64,000 bases of DNA from Sphingomonas sp. UBA978 (GCF_002292295.1 NZ_DBBS01000019.1:1-64000), one strand, 5' to 3'; positions 42,885 through 52,140 are shown, counted from the stretch's first letter. Program-made: numbers and translations. Notes: generated by a model not told the origin, from the sequence alone.

Positions 42885-43631
42885 TCAGCCGCGCATCGCT
42901 GCGTGCATCGGCTCGGCGGTGACGGGATAGCCGAGATCGTCGGGGATGCAGAGATGGGGCGTCCCCGCGCGATCCTCGGTGAAGGGCGTGATGACACGCA
43001 CCGGATGCGCCAGCGCCTGCGCGACCGCCGCGTCATAGCCCGCGAACAGCGCCAGCCGTTCGAGATTGCGGCGGGTGGGGTAGATGATCGTCGCCCGCCC
43101 CGCGTCGGCCTCGGCGAGCAGGTCGGCCGCGGTCGTCCAGGTGAGGCGGACGTTCTCGGTCGCATCGACGGTCGCCTCCACCTCGTCCGGCGCGCGGGCG
43201 AGAAAGAACAACGTGTCGAAGATGCGCATAGGAGCATGGGCGGGCAGCCAGCGGGCGAACGGCACCAGCCGGTCGAGATCGAGCGCGATGCCCTCGTCCG
43301 CGAGGATCGCGCCGAACGCGTCGCCGGCGTGCAGGCGCGCGCGCATCGCGGCGAGGCGATCCGGTGCGGGCGGTGGCGACAGGCCGACGGCGACGCCGGC
43401 CTCCTCGATCGTCTCGCGGATCGCGGCGATCCGGGCCGCGCCGTCCGCGCCTGCTCCCGCCGCTTCGGCGAGCGCATGGTCGCCGGGATCGATCCGCCCG
43501 CCCGGAAACACCATCGCGCCGCCGGCGAACGCCATCGCCTTGGCACGCTCGACCATCAGCAAGTGCGGCGGGCCGTCGGCGCGGTCACGGAACAGGACGA
43601 GGGTGGCGGCGGGGATCGGTGGGTTGGCCAT
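42885..43631 (-). CDS. NUDIX hydrolase
   Basis: A 248-residue NUDIX protein starting MANPPIPAATLVLFRD. The Nudix box is expanded: GGRIDPGD is followed by about 18 residues and then RETIEEAGV, so the spacing is longer than the classical 23-residue box. This expanded type resembles NUDT19-like or CoA-pyrophosphatase-like members in alphaproteobacteria; the substrate is unknown. I start at ATG 43631, since upstream frame would run into the tRNA gene. It is probably co-transcribed with the extensin-like gene. Confidence 0.88.
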   Translation of the reverse strand: MANPPIPAATLVLFRDRADGPPHLLMVERAKAMAFAGGAMVFPGGRIDPGDHALAEAAGAGADGAARIAAIRETIEEAGVAVGLSPPPAPDRLAAMRARLHAGDAFGAILADEGIALDLDRLVPFARWLPAHAPMRIFDTLFFLARAPDEVEATVDATENVRLTWTTAADLLAEADAGRATIIYPTRRNLERLALFAGYDAAVAQALAHPVRVITPFTEDRAGTPHLCIPDDLGYPVTAEPMHAAMRG

Positions 43632-43695
43632 GGCCTGCTGTAACGCGCATCGGCGTGGTTGGTAGCAGCGGATCGTCGGCCATGTCGCGGGGTGG

Positions 43696-43771
43696 TGGTG
43701 GAGCTGAGGGGAATCGAACCCCTGACCTCTGCAGTGCGATTGCAGCGCTCTCCCATCTGAGCTACAGCCCC
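43696..43771 (-). tRNA. tRNA-Ala (anticodon CGC)
   Basis: On the minus strand the sequence folds as a complete cloverleaf: acceptor GGGGCTG/CAGCTCC, D arm GCTC/GAGC, anticodon stem CTGCA/TGCAG with loop ATCGCAC (anticodon CGC, reading GCG), and T arm AGGGG-TTCGATT-CCCCT. The discriminator is A and the CCA end is encoded (43696-43698). Confidence 0.96.
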
Positions 43772-44017
43772 GCACCCCGACCGGGCCATGCCCGGGAGCG
43801 TCGCCATTAGCGGGCTCGCGAAACGGATGCAACAGGGCGCGCTTCTTGCCGCGCGAATTTCTCCTGCGACGGAACGCCCGCCCCGTGCGGTGCAAAGTCG
43901 TTGCGATTGCTCAACAATCGGAACGAAGCGAGGGTTTGTCCTTTGTTAGCGCAGGAGCAGGGGCGTGCGAACAACGACGCGCCCCGCACCCGCAGGACGA
44001 TCATGCAGGAGACGATC

Positions 44018-45172
44018 ATGGGCTATGAACGCTATCCGCGCGGTACCAATCCGCAGGGCGACGATTACGGGCGCACCGATCCGCAGGACTATGGCCGCGA
44101 CTACGGGTCCGGTCGCGACTACAGCTATTCGAGCGCGCGCGATTATCAGGCCGCGGGCCGTTTCGGCGACGGCGACCGGTCCGGCTATGGCAGCCGCGAT
44201 TACGGCAACCGGCGCTATGGCCAGTACGATCAGCCGCGCGGCAATGCCGGCGGGCGCGACTCCTATGGCGGACGCGGCGGCAGCGACTATCGTGACGACC
44301 AGAACCGCGGTGGCGGCTATGGCGAGCGCAGCCGTTATGGCGCGGATGCCGGCCGCGACCAGCAGCGCGAATATCATGGCAGCTATGGTGCGGGCAGCCG
44401 CCGGTTCGAGGATTTCGGCCGCACGGCGCATGCCGACGACGACAATTACCGCGACAACCGCGATCGCCAGCAGCCGTACGGCCGGTCGCAGCAGCAGGGC
44501 TATGGCCGTCAGCCGCAAGGCTATGACTATGAGGATCGCGGCTTTTTCGCCCGCGCCGGCGACGAGGTCCGCTCGTGGTTCGGCGACGAGGATGCCGAGC
44601 GGCGTCGCGAATATGATTCGCGGATGGACGATCGCTACGACACCGATCGCGACAACGATTATCACAGCTGGCGCCGTGGCCAGATCCAGTCGCTCGACCG
44701 CGATTACGACGAATATCGCCGAGAGAACCGGTCGAAGTTCGAGAATGAGTTCGGCGCGTGGCGCTCGACCCGTCAGACGCAGCGCGATGCGCTGAACGCG
44801 GTCGAGGAGCATATGGACGTGGTCGGCAGCGACGGCGAACATGTCGGCACGGTCGACAAGGTGCGTGGCGACCGCATCCTGCTGACCAAGAACGACGCCG
44901 ACGCCGGCGGCCGCCACCATTCGATCCCGTCGAGCTGGCTGCAGACGGTCGATGGCAAGGTGACGCTGAGCAAGTCGGCCGCCGACGCCAAGAAGGCCTG
45001 GCGCGACGAGGAGCGCAATCAGGCGATGTTCGGCGACGACAGCGACGACCGTTCGCGGTCCTCGCAGGCATACAGCCAGTCGTCGTCGTCCGCGACCGGT
45101 AGCCAGTCGACCGCCAGCGGTACGGCGAATGACGGCAAGACGCTGAACAAGAGCTTCTCCGGTACCTATTAA
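44018..45172 (+). CDS. DUF2171/SWFGD-domain protein with Tyr/Gly/Arg/Asp-rich N-terminus
   Basis: A 384-residue protein. The first ~170 residues are low complexity, dominated by Tyr, Gly, Arg, Asp and Gln (GYGSRDYGNRRYGQYD, QQQGYGRQPQGYDYEDRG), without hydrophobic segments. An SWFGDEDAERRR motif follows near residue 185, then a DUF2171 domain (DVVGSDGEHVGTVDKVRGDRILL, GGRHHSIPSSWL), which resembles a PRC-barrel. The tail is Ser/Thr-rich. I start at ATG 44018 with AGGAG 8 bases upstream. A strong terminator follows. Function unknown; a stress or envelope role is inferred from the domain. Confidence 0.85.
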   Translation: MGYERYPRGTNPQGDDYGRTDPQDYGRDYGSGRDYSYSSARDYQAAGRFGDGDRSGYGSRDYGNRRYGQYDQPRGNAGGRDSYGGRGGSDYRDDQNRGGGYGERSRYGADAGRDQQREYHGSYGAGSRRFEDFGRTAHADDDNYRDNRDRQQPYGRSQQQGYGRQPQGYDYEDRGFFARAGDEVRSWFGDEDAERRREYDSRMDDRYDTDRDNDYHSWRRGQIQSLDRDYDEYRRENRSKFENEFGAWRSTRQTQRDALNAVEEHMDVVGSDGEHVGTVDKVRGDRILLTKNDADAGGRHHSIPSSWLQTVDGKVTLSKSAADAKKAWRDEERNQAMFGDDSDDRSRSSQAYSQSSSSATGSQSTASGTANDGKTLNKSFSGTY

Positions 45173-45191
45173 ACCACGGAGAATGCCGGAT

Positions 45192-45229
45192 AACGAAGGC
45201 CCGGGCCGACCGCCCGGGCCTTTTTCGTT
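45192..45229 (+). terminator. Strong rho-independent terminator
   Basis: GGCCCGGGC and GCCCGGGCC form a perfect 9-bp stem with a 5-base loop, immediately followed by TTTTT. Flanking AACGAA/TTCGTT extends the symmetry. It ends the DUF2171 gene. Confidence 0.93.
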
Positions 45230-45284
45230 GCAGCCTGCAACTGACATGGCCAAGCTGTGGCCAAAGCAATCGGGAGAGTGAGAG

Positions 45285-46274
45285 ATGGCACGTGCATGGA
45301 GCCTCAAGTCGCGGCCGCAGGGTATGCCGACGGCGGAGAATTTCGAGCTGGTCGATCTCGGCACGCGCGATCTGAAGGACGGCGAGGTCCGCATCGCCAA
45401 CAGCTGGCTGTCGGTCGACCCCTATATGCGCGGGCGGATGAACGACGTGAAAAGCTACACGCCGCCCTTCGAACTGGGCGCACCGATGCAGGGCGGCGCG
45501 ATCGGCAAGGTGGTCGAGAGCCGTTCCGACACGTTTAGGCAAGGCGACACCGTCCAGCATTTCGCGGGCTGGCGTGACGAGGCGGTGCTGCCCGCCGATC
45601 AAGTGCAGGCGCTGCCACAGCTCGACGTCGATCCGCAGGCCTATCTGGGCCAGCTCGGCATGCCGGGGATGACCGCCTATTTCGGCCTGCTCGAGGTCGC
45701 GGGTGCGAAGGAAGGCGACACGGTGTTCGTCTCCGCCGCAGCCGGTGCGGTCGGATCGACGGTGGTGCAGATCGCCAAGGCCAAGGGATGCCGGGTGATC
45801 GGTTCGGCGGGCGGCGCCGAGAAATGCGCCTGGGTCGAATCGCTCGGCGCGGATGCGGTGATCGACTATAAGAGCGGCACACCGGTGGTGAAGGCATTGG
45901 GCGAGGTCGCGCGGACCGGGATCGACGTCTATTTCGACAATGTCGGCGGCGAGCATCTCGATGCGGCGTTGGCGCATGGCAATCAGGGCGCGCGGTTCGC
46001 GATCTGCGGGATGATCGACGTCTACAACAGCGGCAAAGCGACCGAATTGCGCTATCTCGCGCGGCTGATCGGCATGCGCATGCGCGTGCAGGGCTTCATC
46101 GTCAGCGATTACATGGACCGTGCCGCGGACTTCTATCGCGACATGGGCGGCTGGCTGAAGGACGGCAAGCTCAAGCGCAACGAGACGGTGTTCGAGGGGC
46201 TCGACACGATGCCGGACGCGTTCCTGGGGCTGTTCACCGGCGGCAATACGGGGAAGATGCTGGTCCGGGTGTAA
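45285..46274 (+). CDS. NADP-dependent oxidoreductase, zinc-free MDR (CurA/LTB4DH-like)
   Basis: A 329-residue medium-chain reductase of the prostaglandin/leukotriene reductase branch. It opens KSRPQGMPTAENFELVDL and has LSVDPYMRGRMND, GMPGMTAYFGLLEV, the Rossmann turn SAAAGAVGSTVVQIAK and DVYFDNVGGEHLDAAL. It lacks the Cys/His zinc ligands of alcohol dehydrogenases. Members reduce alpha,beta-unsaturated ketones and aldehydes. The GGGAGAG Shine-Dalgarno is close to ATG 45285. It stands alone between two hairpin-bounded units. Confidence 0.93.
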   Translation: MARAWSLKSRPQGMPTAENFELVDLGTRDLKDGEVRIANSWLSVDPYMRGRMNDVKSYTPPFELGAPMQGGAIGKVVESRSDTFRQGDTVQHFAGWRDEAVLPADQVQALPQLDVDPQAYLGQLGMPGMTAYFGLLEVAGAKEGDTVFVSAAAGAVGSTVVQIAKAKGCRVIGSAGGAEKCAWVESLGADAVIDYKSGTPVVKALGEVARTGIDVYFDNVGGEHLDAALAHGNQGARFAICGMIDVYNSGKATELRYLARLIGMRMRVQGFIVSDYMDRAADFYRDMGGWLKDGKLKRNETVFEGLDTMPDAFLGLFTGGNTGKMLVRV

Positions 46275-46539
46275 GGGAATGGGCGGGCGCCGTATGCGGA
46301 GATCGCGTGCGGCGCCTCCCCGAGATGCTTTGGCACCCGCCCGTCACGTCTTGATCGGGCGTGCCCGGTCGCGCTAATCGTGCGACATCGACCGAGTGGC
46401 AACTAGGGTTCCGGGCGGGCACCGCCGCTGGACCGAGCGTTGCAGAGACCGCGGACGTTCCGCGGCTGCACCCAAGGGATAGAAGCCCAGGGGAGGAGAC
46501 GTCGAGACCATTAGCGCACCTGCGCGAAAGGGGGTCTCC

Positions 46540-47412
46540 ATGACGCTTGCCTCACTGCTCCTCATCGTCCTCGCCGCCGTAACCCATGCCATCTGGAATT
46601 TGCTCGCCAAGCGGGCGGCATCGGTCGGGCCGGTCTTCGTCTTCGCCTATAATCTGGTCGCCTGCATCGGCTATGCGCCATCGGTGCTATATCTGCTGTC
46701 GGGCGGAACGGTCGGCTGGACGGCGGGGGGCGTCGCCGTCGTGCTGCTCAGCGGCGTGATCCATCTCGCCTACAGCCTCTGCCTTCAGCGCGGCTATCAG
46801 GTCGCAGATTTGTCGGTGATCTACCCCGTCGCCCGCGGCACCGGACCGATGCTGTCGACGATCGGCGCCATCCTGTTGCTCGGTGAGGTGCCGAGCGGCC
46901 GGAGCCTCGGCGGGCTCGCGCTCGTCGTGATCGGCATCGGCCTGATCGCGACGCGCGGCGACCTGTCCGCCTTCCGCCGGCCAGGCGGTCAGTCCGGGGT
47001 ACGATGGGGTGCCGCGACCGGCGGTCTGATCGCCTCCTATACGGTCGTGGACGCCCATGCGGTGAAGGCGCTCAGCATCATGCCCGTGATCCTCGACTGG
47101 TTTTCCAACCTGTTGCGCTTCGCCCTGTTGGCGCCGATCGTGGGCGCGAACCCACGTCGGGCGATCCACGCCATGAAGGGCTATTGGTGGCTCGCGATCG
47201 GCGTCGGCCTGCTGTCGCCGCTGTCCTATATTCTGGTGCTCGCCGCACTACGGAACGGCGCGCCGCTCAGCCTCGTCGCGCCGATGCGCGAGATGTCGAT
47301 GATGGTGGGCGCCGTGCTGGCGATGGTCATCCTGCGGGAAGCCGTGGGCATCTGGCGGCTGGCAGGATGCGGCGTGCTGATCGTGGGCGTGATCGCACTG
47401 GCGGGCGCCTAG
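46540..47412 (+). CDS. EamA/DMT family transporter
   Basis: A 290-residue inner-membrane protein with ten hydrophobic helices in two EamA halves; it begins with the typical ASLLLIVLAAVTHAIWNLLAKRA. YPVARGTGPMLSTIGAILLLGE and PMREMSMMVGAVLAMVILRE are the equivalent helix 3-4 segments of each half. Substrate unknown. ATG 46540 is preceded by AAAGGGGG. The 265-bp region upstream (46275-46539) holds no gene that I can support. The gene ends before a strong bidirectional terminator. Confidence 0.88.
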   Translation: MTLASLLLIVLAAVTHAIWNLLAKRAASVGPVFVFAYNLVACIGYAPSVLYLLSGGTVGWTAGGVAVVLLSGVIHLAYSLCLQRGYQVADLSVIYPVARGTGPMLSTIGAILLLGEVPSGRSLGGLALVVIGIGLIATRGDLSAFRRPGGQSGVRWGAATGGLIASYTVVDAHAVKALSIMPVILDWFSNLLRFALLAPIVGANPRRAIHAMKGYWWLAIGVGLLSPLSYILVLAALRNGAPLSLVAPMREMSMMVGAVLAMVILREAVGIWRLAGCGVLIVGVIALAGA

Positions 47413-47528
47413 CCGCGCCTTCGTCGTCTTTGCGACGGCATGCGGCGGCGGATGAAGGCCGGAGATCGGGGACGCCCCGGACCCGGTCCATCCACGCGCC
47501 GGACGCGGTCGCGACGGGATAGGTCCTC

Positions 47529-47576
47529 AACGACGAACCCCCTCCCGCTCGGGTGAGCGGGAGGGGGTTCGTCGTT
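47529..47576. terminator. Bidirectional terminator with perfect 22-bp stem
   Basis: AACGACGAACCCCCTCCCGC and the next two bases pair perfectly with 47555-47576 across a 4-base GGGT loop. It sits between the convergent EamA gene and rne, 5 bp from the rne stop. Confidence 0.9.
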
Positions 47577-47581
47577 TCGAC

Positions 47582-50377
47582 TCAGGCGCCGAAGGTGCGT
47601 TGCCACCAGCCGCGGCGGGGCGCTTCGCCGTCTTCCGACGTGTCGTCGGTCGGGGCGGTGCCGTCCTGTGCGGTCTGGAGCGTGGCCTCGGGCGCCGGAG
47701 CGGGCTCCTCGACCGGGGCTGCTACCGTGTCCGCAGGCGCGGCGTCGGCAGTGGTGGCGGGCTTGCGGGTGCGGCGGCGCTTGGGCTTGTCCTCGGCCGC
47801 GGGGGCTTCGGCCGGAGCCTCGGCGACCACGTCCTCGACCGCGGCGGCCGGAGCCGCCTTCTTGCGGGTGCGCTTCGGCTTGACGGGCGCTTCCGCTTCC
47901 ACCGCAGGCGCTTCGGCGACGGGCGCCTCCGCTGCGACCGGCGTTTCCGCGACCGGTGCCTCGACCGCCGGGGCGGCGGCGCGGGCGCGGGGACGGCGGC
48001 GGGTCTTGGGCGCCTCGACCGGGGCGTCGTCCTCGACCGCGGCCGGGACGGGCGCGTCGAGGCCGGTGGTCACCGGGCCGGCATCGCCGGCTTCGGCGAT
48101 CGGCTCCAGCTCGGCGGGTTCGCCGTCGGCGTCGTCCGCCGGGAACTGCGGATCGCCCGCAGCCTCGGCCTCGTTGCCCTCGACCTGATCGCCCGCCTGG
48201 CGACGGCCGCCACGGCGACCGCGACGGCCACGACGACGGCGGCCTTCGCCCTGTGGCTGCTCGCCAGCGAACTCGCCGCCGTCCGTGCCGTTGCCCTCGG
48301 TCTCGCCGGTATCGACGTCGGCGGTTTCGGCGGCTTCGAGCTCGTCGCCCGCGACCGCTTCACCCTCGACGCCGGCCTCGTCCTGCACGACGTCGCCATT
48401 CTCGTCCTTGCGACCGCGACGGCCGCGACGGCGGCGACGGCGGCCACGACCGCGGCCTTCGCCGTCGTCGTCGCTGCGCTCTTCGCGATTCTCGGGACGA
48501 CGGCCGCCGTCGCGCGGCTCGCGACGCGGCTGCTCTTCGGCCTCCTCGACGATCTCTTCCTCTTCCTCGTCCTCGATCTCCTCGGGGACGTCGTCGTAAT
48601 CTTCCTCGATCAGCGCCTCGATCTTCGGCGCATAGGCGGGCGGCGGGCCGGACACCTCGACCGACATGCGGGCGCCCTCCTCCTCGCGATCGGGGATGAT
48701 CTCGACCTGTACGCCGTAGCGATCCTCGATCTCGGCGATGTCGGCGCGCTTGCGGTTGAGGACGTAGATCGTCGCTTCCTGGCTCGCGCGCAGCGTCAGC
48801 AGCGAGCCGCGACCGCGGGCGGCCTCGTCCTCGATCATGCGCAGCGCCGACAGCCCGGCCGACGAGGCGGTGCGGACGAGGCCGGTGCCCTCGCAATGCG
48901 GGCAGGGGCGGGTGGACGCCTCGAGCACGCCGGTGCGCAAGCGCTGGCGGCTCATCTCCATCAGGCCGAACGACGAGATGCGGCCGACCTGGATGCGGGC
49001 GCGATCGTCCTTCAGCGCCTCCTTCATCGCCTTTTCGACCTTACGGACGTTCGAATTGTTGTCCATGTCGATGAAGTCGATGACGACGAGGCCGGCCATG
49101 TCGCGCAGGCGCAGCTGGCGGGCGATTTCCTTCGCCGCTTCCAGATTGGTCGCGGTCGCGGTCTGTTCGATATTGTGTTCGCGGGTCGAACGGCCGGAGT
49201 TGATGTCGATCGACACCAGGGCTTCGGTCGGGTTGATGACCAGATAGCCGCCGGACTTCAGCTGCACGACCGGATGGTACATCGCGGCGAGCTGGTCCTC
49301 GACATGCGCGCGCTGGAACAGCGGCACCGCGTCGGCATATTGCTTGATGCGCCGGCCGTGGCTGGGCATCAGCAGCTTCATGAATTCCTTGGCGTGGCGA
49401 TAGCCTTCCTCGCCCTCGACGATCACCTCGTCGATGTCCTTGTTGTAGATGTCACGGATCGCGCGCTTGATGAGGTCGCTGTCGCCATAGATCAGCGCCG
49501 GCGCCGCCGAGCCGAGCGTGGCTTCGCGGATGCCGTCCCACAGGCGGGCGAGATAGTCGAAGTCACGTTTGATCTCGACCTTGGTGCGCTGCAGGCCCGC
49601 GGTGCGGACGATGCAGCCCATCGACGGCGGCAGCTGCATGTCGGCCATGATCGACTTCAGCCGCTTGCGGTCGGCCGCGTTGCTGATCTTGCGGCTGATC
49701 CCGCCGCCATGCGACGTGTTGGGCATCAGCACGCAATAACGGCCGGCGAGGCTGAGATAGGTGGTCAGCGCCGCGCCCTTGTTGCCGCGCTCTTCCTTGA
49801 CGACCTGGACCAGCAGCACCTGACGGCGGCGGATGACGTCCTGGATCTTGTAGCGGCGGCGCAGGTTCATGCGGCGCTGGCGGAGCGCCTCGACCTGGTC
49901 GTCGTTCGCGGTGCGCGGCTTCTTCGACGTGCCTTCGCCATGGGCGGTGCCGTCGCCGTGATCGTGATCGCCGCCGTCGTGATCCGTGTCGTCGCCGTGG
50001 TCGGCATCGTCGTAATCGTCGTGCTCGTCGCCGTCATGGTCGTCGTCGTCATGGTCGTGCTCGGCGCGCAGCGCGGCTTCCTCGGCGGCGTGCTCGGCTT
50101 CCTCGCGGAGCAGCGCGTCGCGGTCTTCCTTCGGGATCTGGTAGTAATCGGGGTGGATTTCGCTGAAGGCGAGGAAGCCGTGGCGGTTGCCGCCGTAATC
50201 GACGAACGCCGCCTGCAACGACGGCTCGACGCGCGTCACCTTGGCGAGGTAGATGTTCCCCTTGAGCTGCTTGCGCTCGGCACTCTCGAAATCGAACTCT
50301 TCGATCCGGTTATTCTTGACGACGGCGACCCGGGTCTCTTCCCGGTGGCGTGCGTCGATCAGCATACGCGTGGTCAT
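47582..50377 (-). CDS. rne: Ribonuclease E/G
   Basis: Main endoribonuclease of mRNA decay and rRNA/tRNA processing, and scaffold of the degradosome. The 931-residue chain starts MTTRMLIDARHREETRVAVV. It has the S1 domain (GNIYLAKVTRVEPSLQAAFVDYG), split by an inserted His/Asp-rich tract at about residues 107-148. The DNase I-like catalytic region has Asp residues in VSIDINSGRST and VIDFIDMDNN, and the Zn-link is RPCPHCEGTG. After about residue 560 it becomes acidic, then Arg-rich (GRGRRRRRRGRRGRK), then Pro/Ala/Val-rich with KRTRKK clusters, a disordered scaffold. Start ATG 50377. Confidence 0.96.
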   Translation of the reverse strand: MTTRMLIDARHREETRVAVVKNNRIEEFDFESAERKQLKGNIYLAKVTRVEPSLQAAFVDYGGNRHGFLAFSEIHPDYYQIPKEDRDALLREEAEHAAEEAALRAEHDHDDDDHDGDEHDDYDDADHGDDTDHDGGDHDHGDGTAHGEGTSKKPRTANDDQVEALRQRRMNLRRRYKIQDVIRRRQVLLVQVVKEERGNKGAALTTYLSLAGRYCVLMPNTSHGGGISRKISNAADRKRLKSIMADMQLPPSMGCIVRTAGLQRTKVEIKRDFDYLARLWDGIREATLGSAAPALIYGDSDLIKRAIRDIYNKDIDEVIVEGEEGYRHAKEFMKLLMPSHGRRIKQYADAVPLFQRAHVEDQLAAMYHPVVQLKSGGYLVINPTEALVSIDINSGRSTREHNIEQTATATNLEAAKEIARQLRLRDMAGLVVIDFIDMDNNSNVRKVEKAMKEALKDDRARIQVGRISSFGLMEMSRQRLRTGVLEASTRPCPHCEGTGLVRTASSAGLSALRMIEDEAARGRGSLLTLRASQEATIYVLNRKRADIAEIEDRYGVQVEIIPDREEEGARMSVEVSGPPPAYAPKIEALIEEDYDDVPEEIEDEEEEEIVEEAEEQPRREPRDGGRRPENREERSDDDGEGRGRGRRRRRRGRRGRKDENGDVVQDEAGVEGEAVAGDELEAAETADVDTGETEGNGTDGGEFAGEQPQGEGRRRRGRRGRRGGRRQAGDQVEGNEAEAAGDPQFPADDADGEPAELEPIAEAGDAGPVTTGLDAPVPAAVEDDAPVEAPKTRRRPRARAAAPAVEAPVAETPVAAEAPVAEAPAVEAEAPVKPKRTRKKAAPAAAVEDVVAEAPAEAPAAEDKPKRRRTRKPATTADAAPADTVAAPVEEPAPAPEATLQTAQDGTAPTDDTSEDGEAPRRGWWQRTFGA

Positions 50378-50855
50378 TGGATAGTCTCCGCGCGCGTGGC
50401 GCTCCTGCGGGTGGCCCTGACGGGGCCGGTCCGGAGGGCGCGCATGCGCGTTGATAGATGGCGCCGGGCGAACCGGCGCGGGTGTGTGGCAAAGATGCGT
50501 CTGCTCGCCCGGCACATCGGGGGGCTCGGCCCTCCCACACGCCCGACACGCCGCCGGCCGAGGCCGGGCGGTGTCGAACGTTGGAAAAGTGCGTCATGCG
50601 AGCGTCAACCTGGTTAAACCCGCCCCAGGAAGGCGCGGGGACCTGTGCTTCGCGTCTTACGGATAGCGCGCGACGCACGGGTGCAGTCCGTTGGTAGCAT
50701 CGGACCCAGCACACCGCAACTGGCAGGGAATTGCCGGTCCACCGGCAAGAACATGCCGAATCCCGGATTAACCTTGCCGGGCAACGCCGCGTTCGTACCC
50801 GCGCAGCTAGAACAACCCGCGGCGATCGCAGGAGAATCGCCAGAAGGGGTTGGCA
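50378..50855. other. Divergent rne/amidase intergenic region (478 bp)
   Basis: No gene is visible. It should hold the rne leader on the minus strand and the amidase promoter on the plus strand. Structured elements include a perfect GCGCCGG-GCGAA-CCGGCGC hairpin (50461-50479) on the rne side and TTGCCGGT/ACCGGCAA (50731-50748) on the amidase side. Long leaders are common for rne, which is autoregulated in other bacteria; whether this one is cannot be told here. Confidence 0.5.
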
Positions 50856-52103
50856 ATGGCTTTTCGCTGGACCCGCGTACCCTCGGCGCGGCAAGACCGC
50901 CGTGTGTTCGTGGTACTTGCCCTGATTGCCGGCTGGCTGACGAGCGCGCCCGCATGGGGCGCGACCGCAATCCGCAGCGTTGCGGTGCACGATGGCCGGA
51001 TCGTCATCCGCTTCGACGGGCGGGTGGGCGATGCGACCGGCGTGATGCTCGACGGCAGTCGTCAGATCGCGATCGACGTTGCGGGCGCCTTGCCCGGCGT
51101 TTTGGCGGCGGCGGGCGGGCCGGTGAGCGGCGTGCGTCAGCTGCGGCAGGGCGGCGGCACGCGGCTGCTGTTCGATCTCGCGCGACCCGCGATCATCGGC
51201 GACGGCGGATTCGACGCCGACGGCCGGCGGCTGACGCTGTCGCTGGAGCCGGTCACCGCCGCGCGCTTCGCGGCGGCGAGTGCGGCCGGGCCGCTGAGTT
51301 TCATGGCGTTCGACTTCGGCGACTGGGCCGCCCGGCCGAAATACAAGGTGTCGATACCGGTGCCGCCGCCCGCGCGCGGCGTCGCGCTGCCGCGTGTCCG
51401 TGGCGACGACAGCCGGCCGCTGGTGGTGATCGATGCGGGGCATGGCGGGGTCGATCCGGGTGCGATCAATCCGGAGACGGGGCTGCGCGAAAAGGACGTG
51501 ACGCTGCGCATCGCGCGGGCGATCCGCGACGACCTGCTGGCGAGCGGCCGGGTGCGCGTGGCGCTGACCCGTGACGACGACCGCTATCTGGTACTGCGCG
51601 AACGCTATGGCATCGCACGGCGGCTGAAGGCGAACCTGTTCATATCGATCCACTGCGACAGCGTCGGCAGCGGCGACGCCTCGGGCGCGTCGGTCTATAC
51701 GCTGTCGGAGGTCGCGTCGGACAAGGAAGCCGCGCGGCTGGCGAGCCGCGAGAACAAGGCGGACGTCATCTCCGGCGTCAATCTGGGCGAGGCGGGGGCG
51801 GACGTGTCGTCGATCCTGATCGACCTGACGCAACGCGAGACGATGAACACCTCCGCCAGCTTTGCCCGATTGCTGGGGCGCGAGGCCAAGCCGCGGATTC
51901 CGACCAAGCCGCTGTTCCACCGCATGGCGTCGCTGATGGTGCTGAAAGCGCCGGACATGCCCTCGATCCTGTTCGAGACGGGATACATCTCGAACCCGGT
52001 CGATGCGGCGTTCCTCGACAGCCGCGACGGGCGCGAGCGGATCGCGGAAAGCGTGACCAAGGCGGTCGAGGTGCATTTCGCCCGGCAGCTCGCGAGCCGA
52101 TAG
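50856..52103 (+). CDS. N-acetylmuramoyl-L-alanine amidase (AmiC-like)
   Basis: A 415-residue periplasmic amidase that cuts stem peptides from peptidoglycan during division. It has a signal peptide (VFVVLALIAGWLTSAPAWGA), an AMIN domain (~residues 40-150) that targets the septum, and a zinc amidase_3 domain with ligands in VIDAGHGGVDPG, INPETGLREKDV and FISIHCDS and the catalytic Glu in ILFETGYISNP. ATG 50856 has AGAAGGGG upstream. The divergent rne-amidase pair is common in alphaproteobacteria. Confidence 0.93.
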   Translation: MAFRWTRVPSARQDRRVFVVLALIAGWLTSAPAWGATAIRSVAVHDGRIVIRFDGRVGDATGVMLDGSRQIAIDVAGALPGVLAAAGGPVSGVRQLRQGGGTRLLFDLARPAIIGDGGFDADGRRLTLSLEPVTAARFAAASAAGPLSFMAFDFGDWAARPKYKVSIPVPPPARGVALPRVRGDDSRPLVVIDAGHGGVDPGAINPETGLREKDVTLRIARAIRDDLLASGRVRVALTRDDDRYLVLRERYGIARRLKANLFISIHCDSVGSGDASGASVYTLSEVASDKEAARLASRENKADVISGVNLGEAGADVSSILIDLTQRETMNTSASFARLLGREAKPRIPTKPLFHRMASLMVLKAPDMPSILFETGYISNPVDAAFLDSRDGRERIAESVTKAVEVHFARQLASR

Positions 52104-52109
52104 GGATTT

Positions 52110-52129
52110 CCCCTCCCCGGAGGGAGGGG
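52110..52129. terminator. Short hairpin between amidase and metallopeptidase genes
   Basis: CCCCTCCC and GGGAGGGG form an 8-bp stem with a 4-base loop, 6 bp after the amidase stop and 11 bp before the end of the convergent gene. No clear T run follows. Confidence 0.45.
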
Positions 52130-52140
52130 AGCGAGGTTCG

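Noticed and set aside
43946..45400. 484-codon antisense frame over the DUF2171 gene, Ala/Val/Ile-rich
   Set aside because: The hydrophobic composition is the reverse complement of Tyr/Asp/Arg codons; no start signal, and the sense gene has a good Shine-Dalgarno and terminator.
47600..50617. About 1000-codon open frame on the plus strand opposite rne
   Set aside because: It mirrors the repetitive GC-rich rne codons; the real gene shows all RNase E catalytic motifs on the minus strand.
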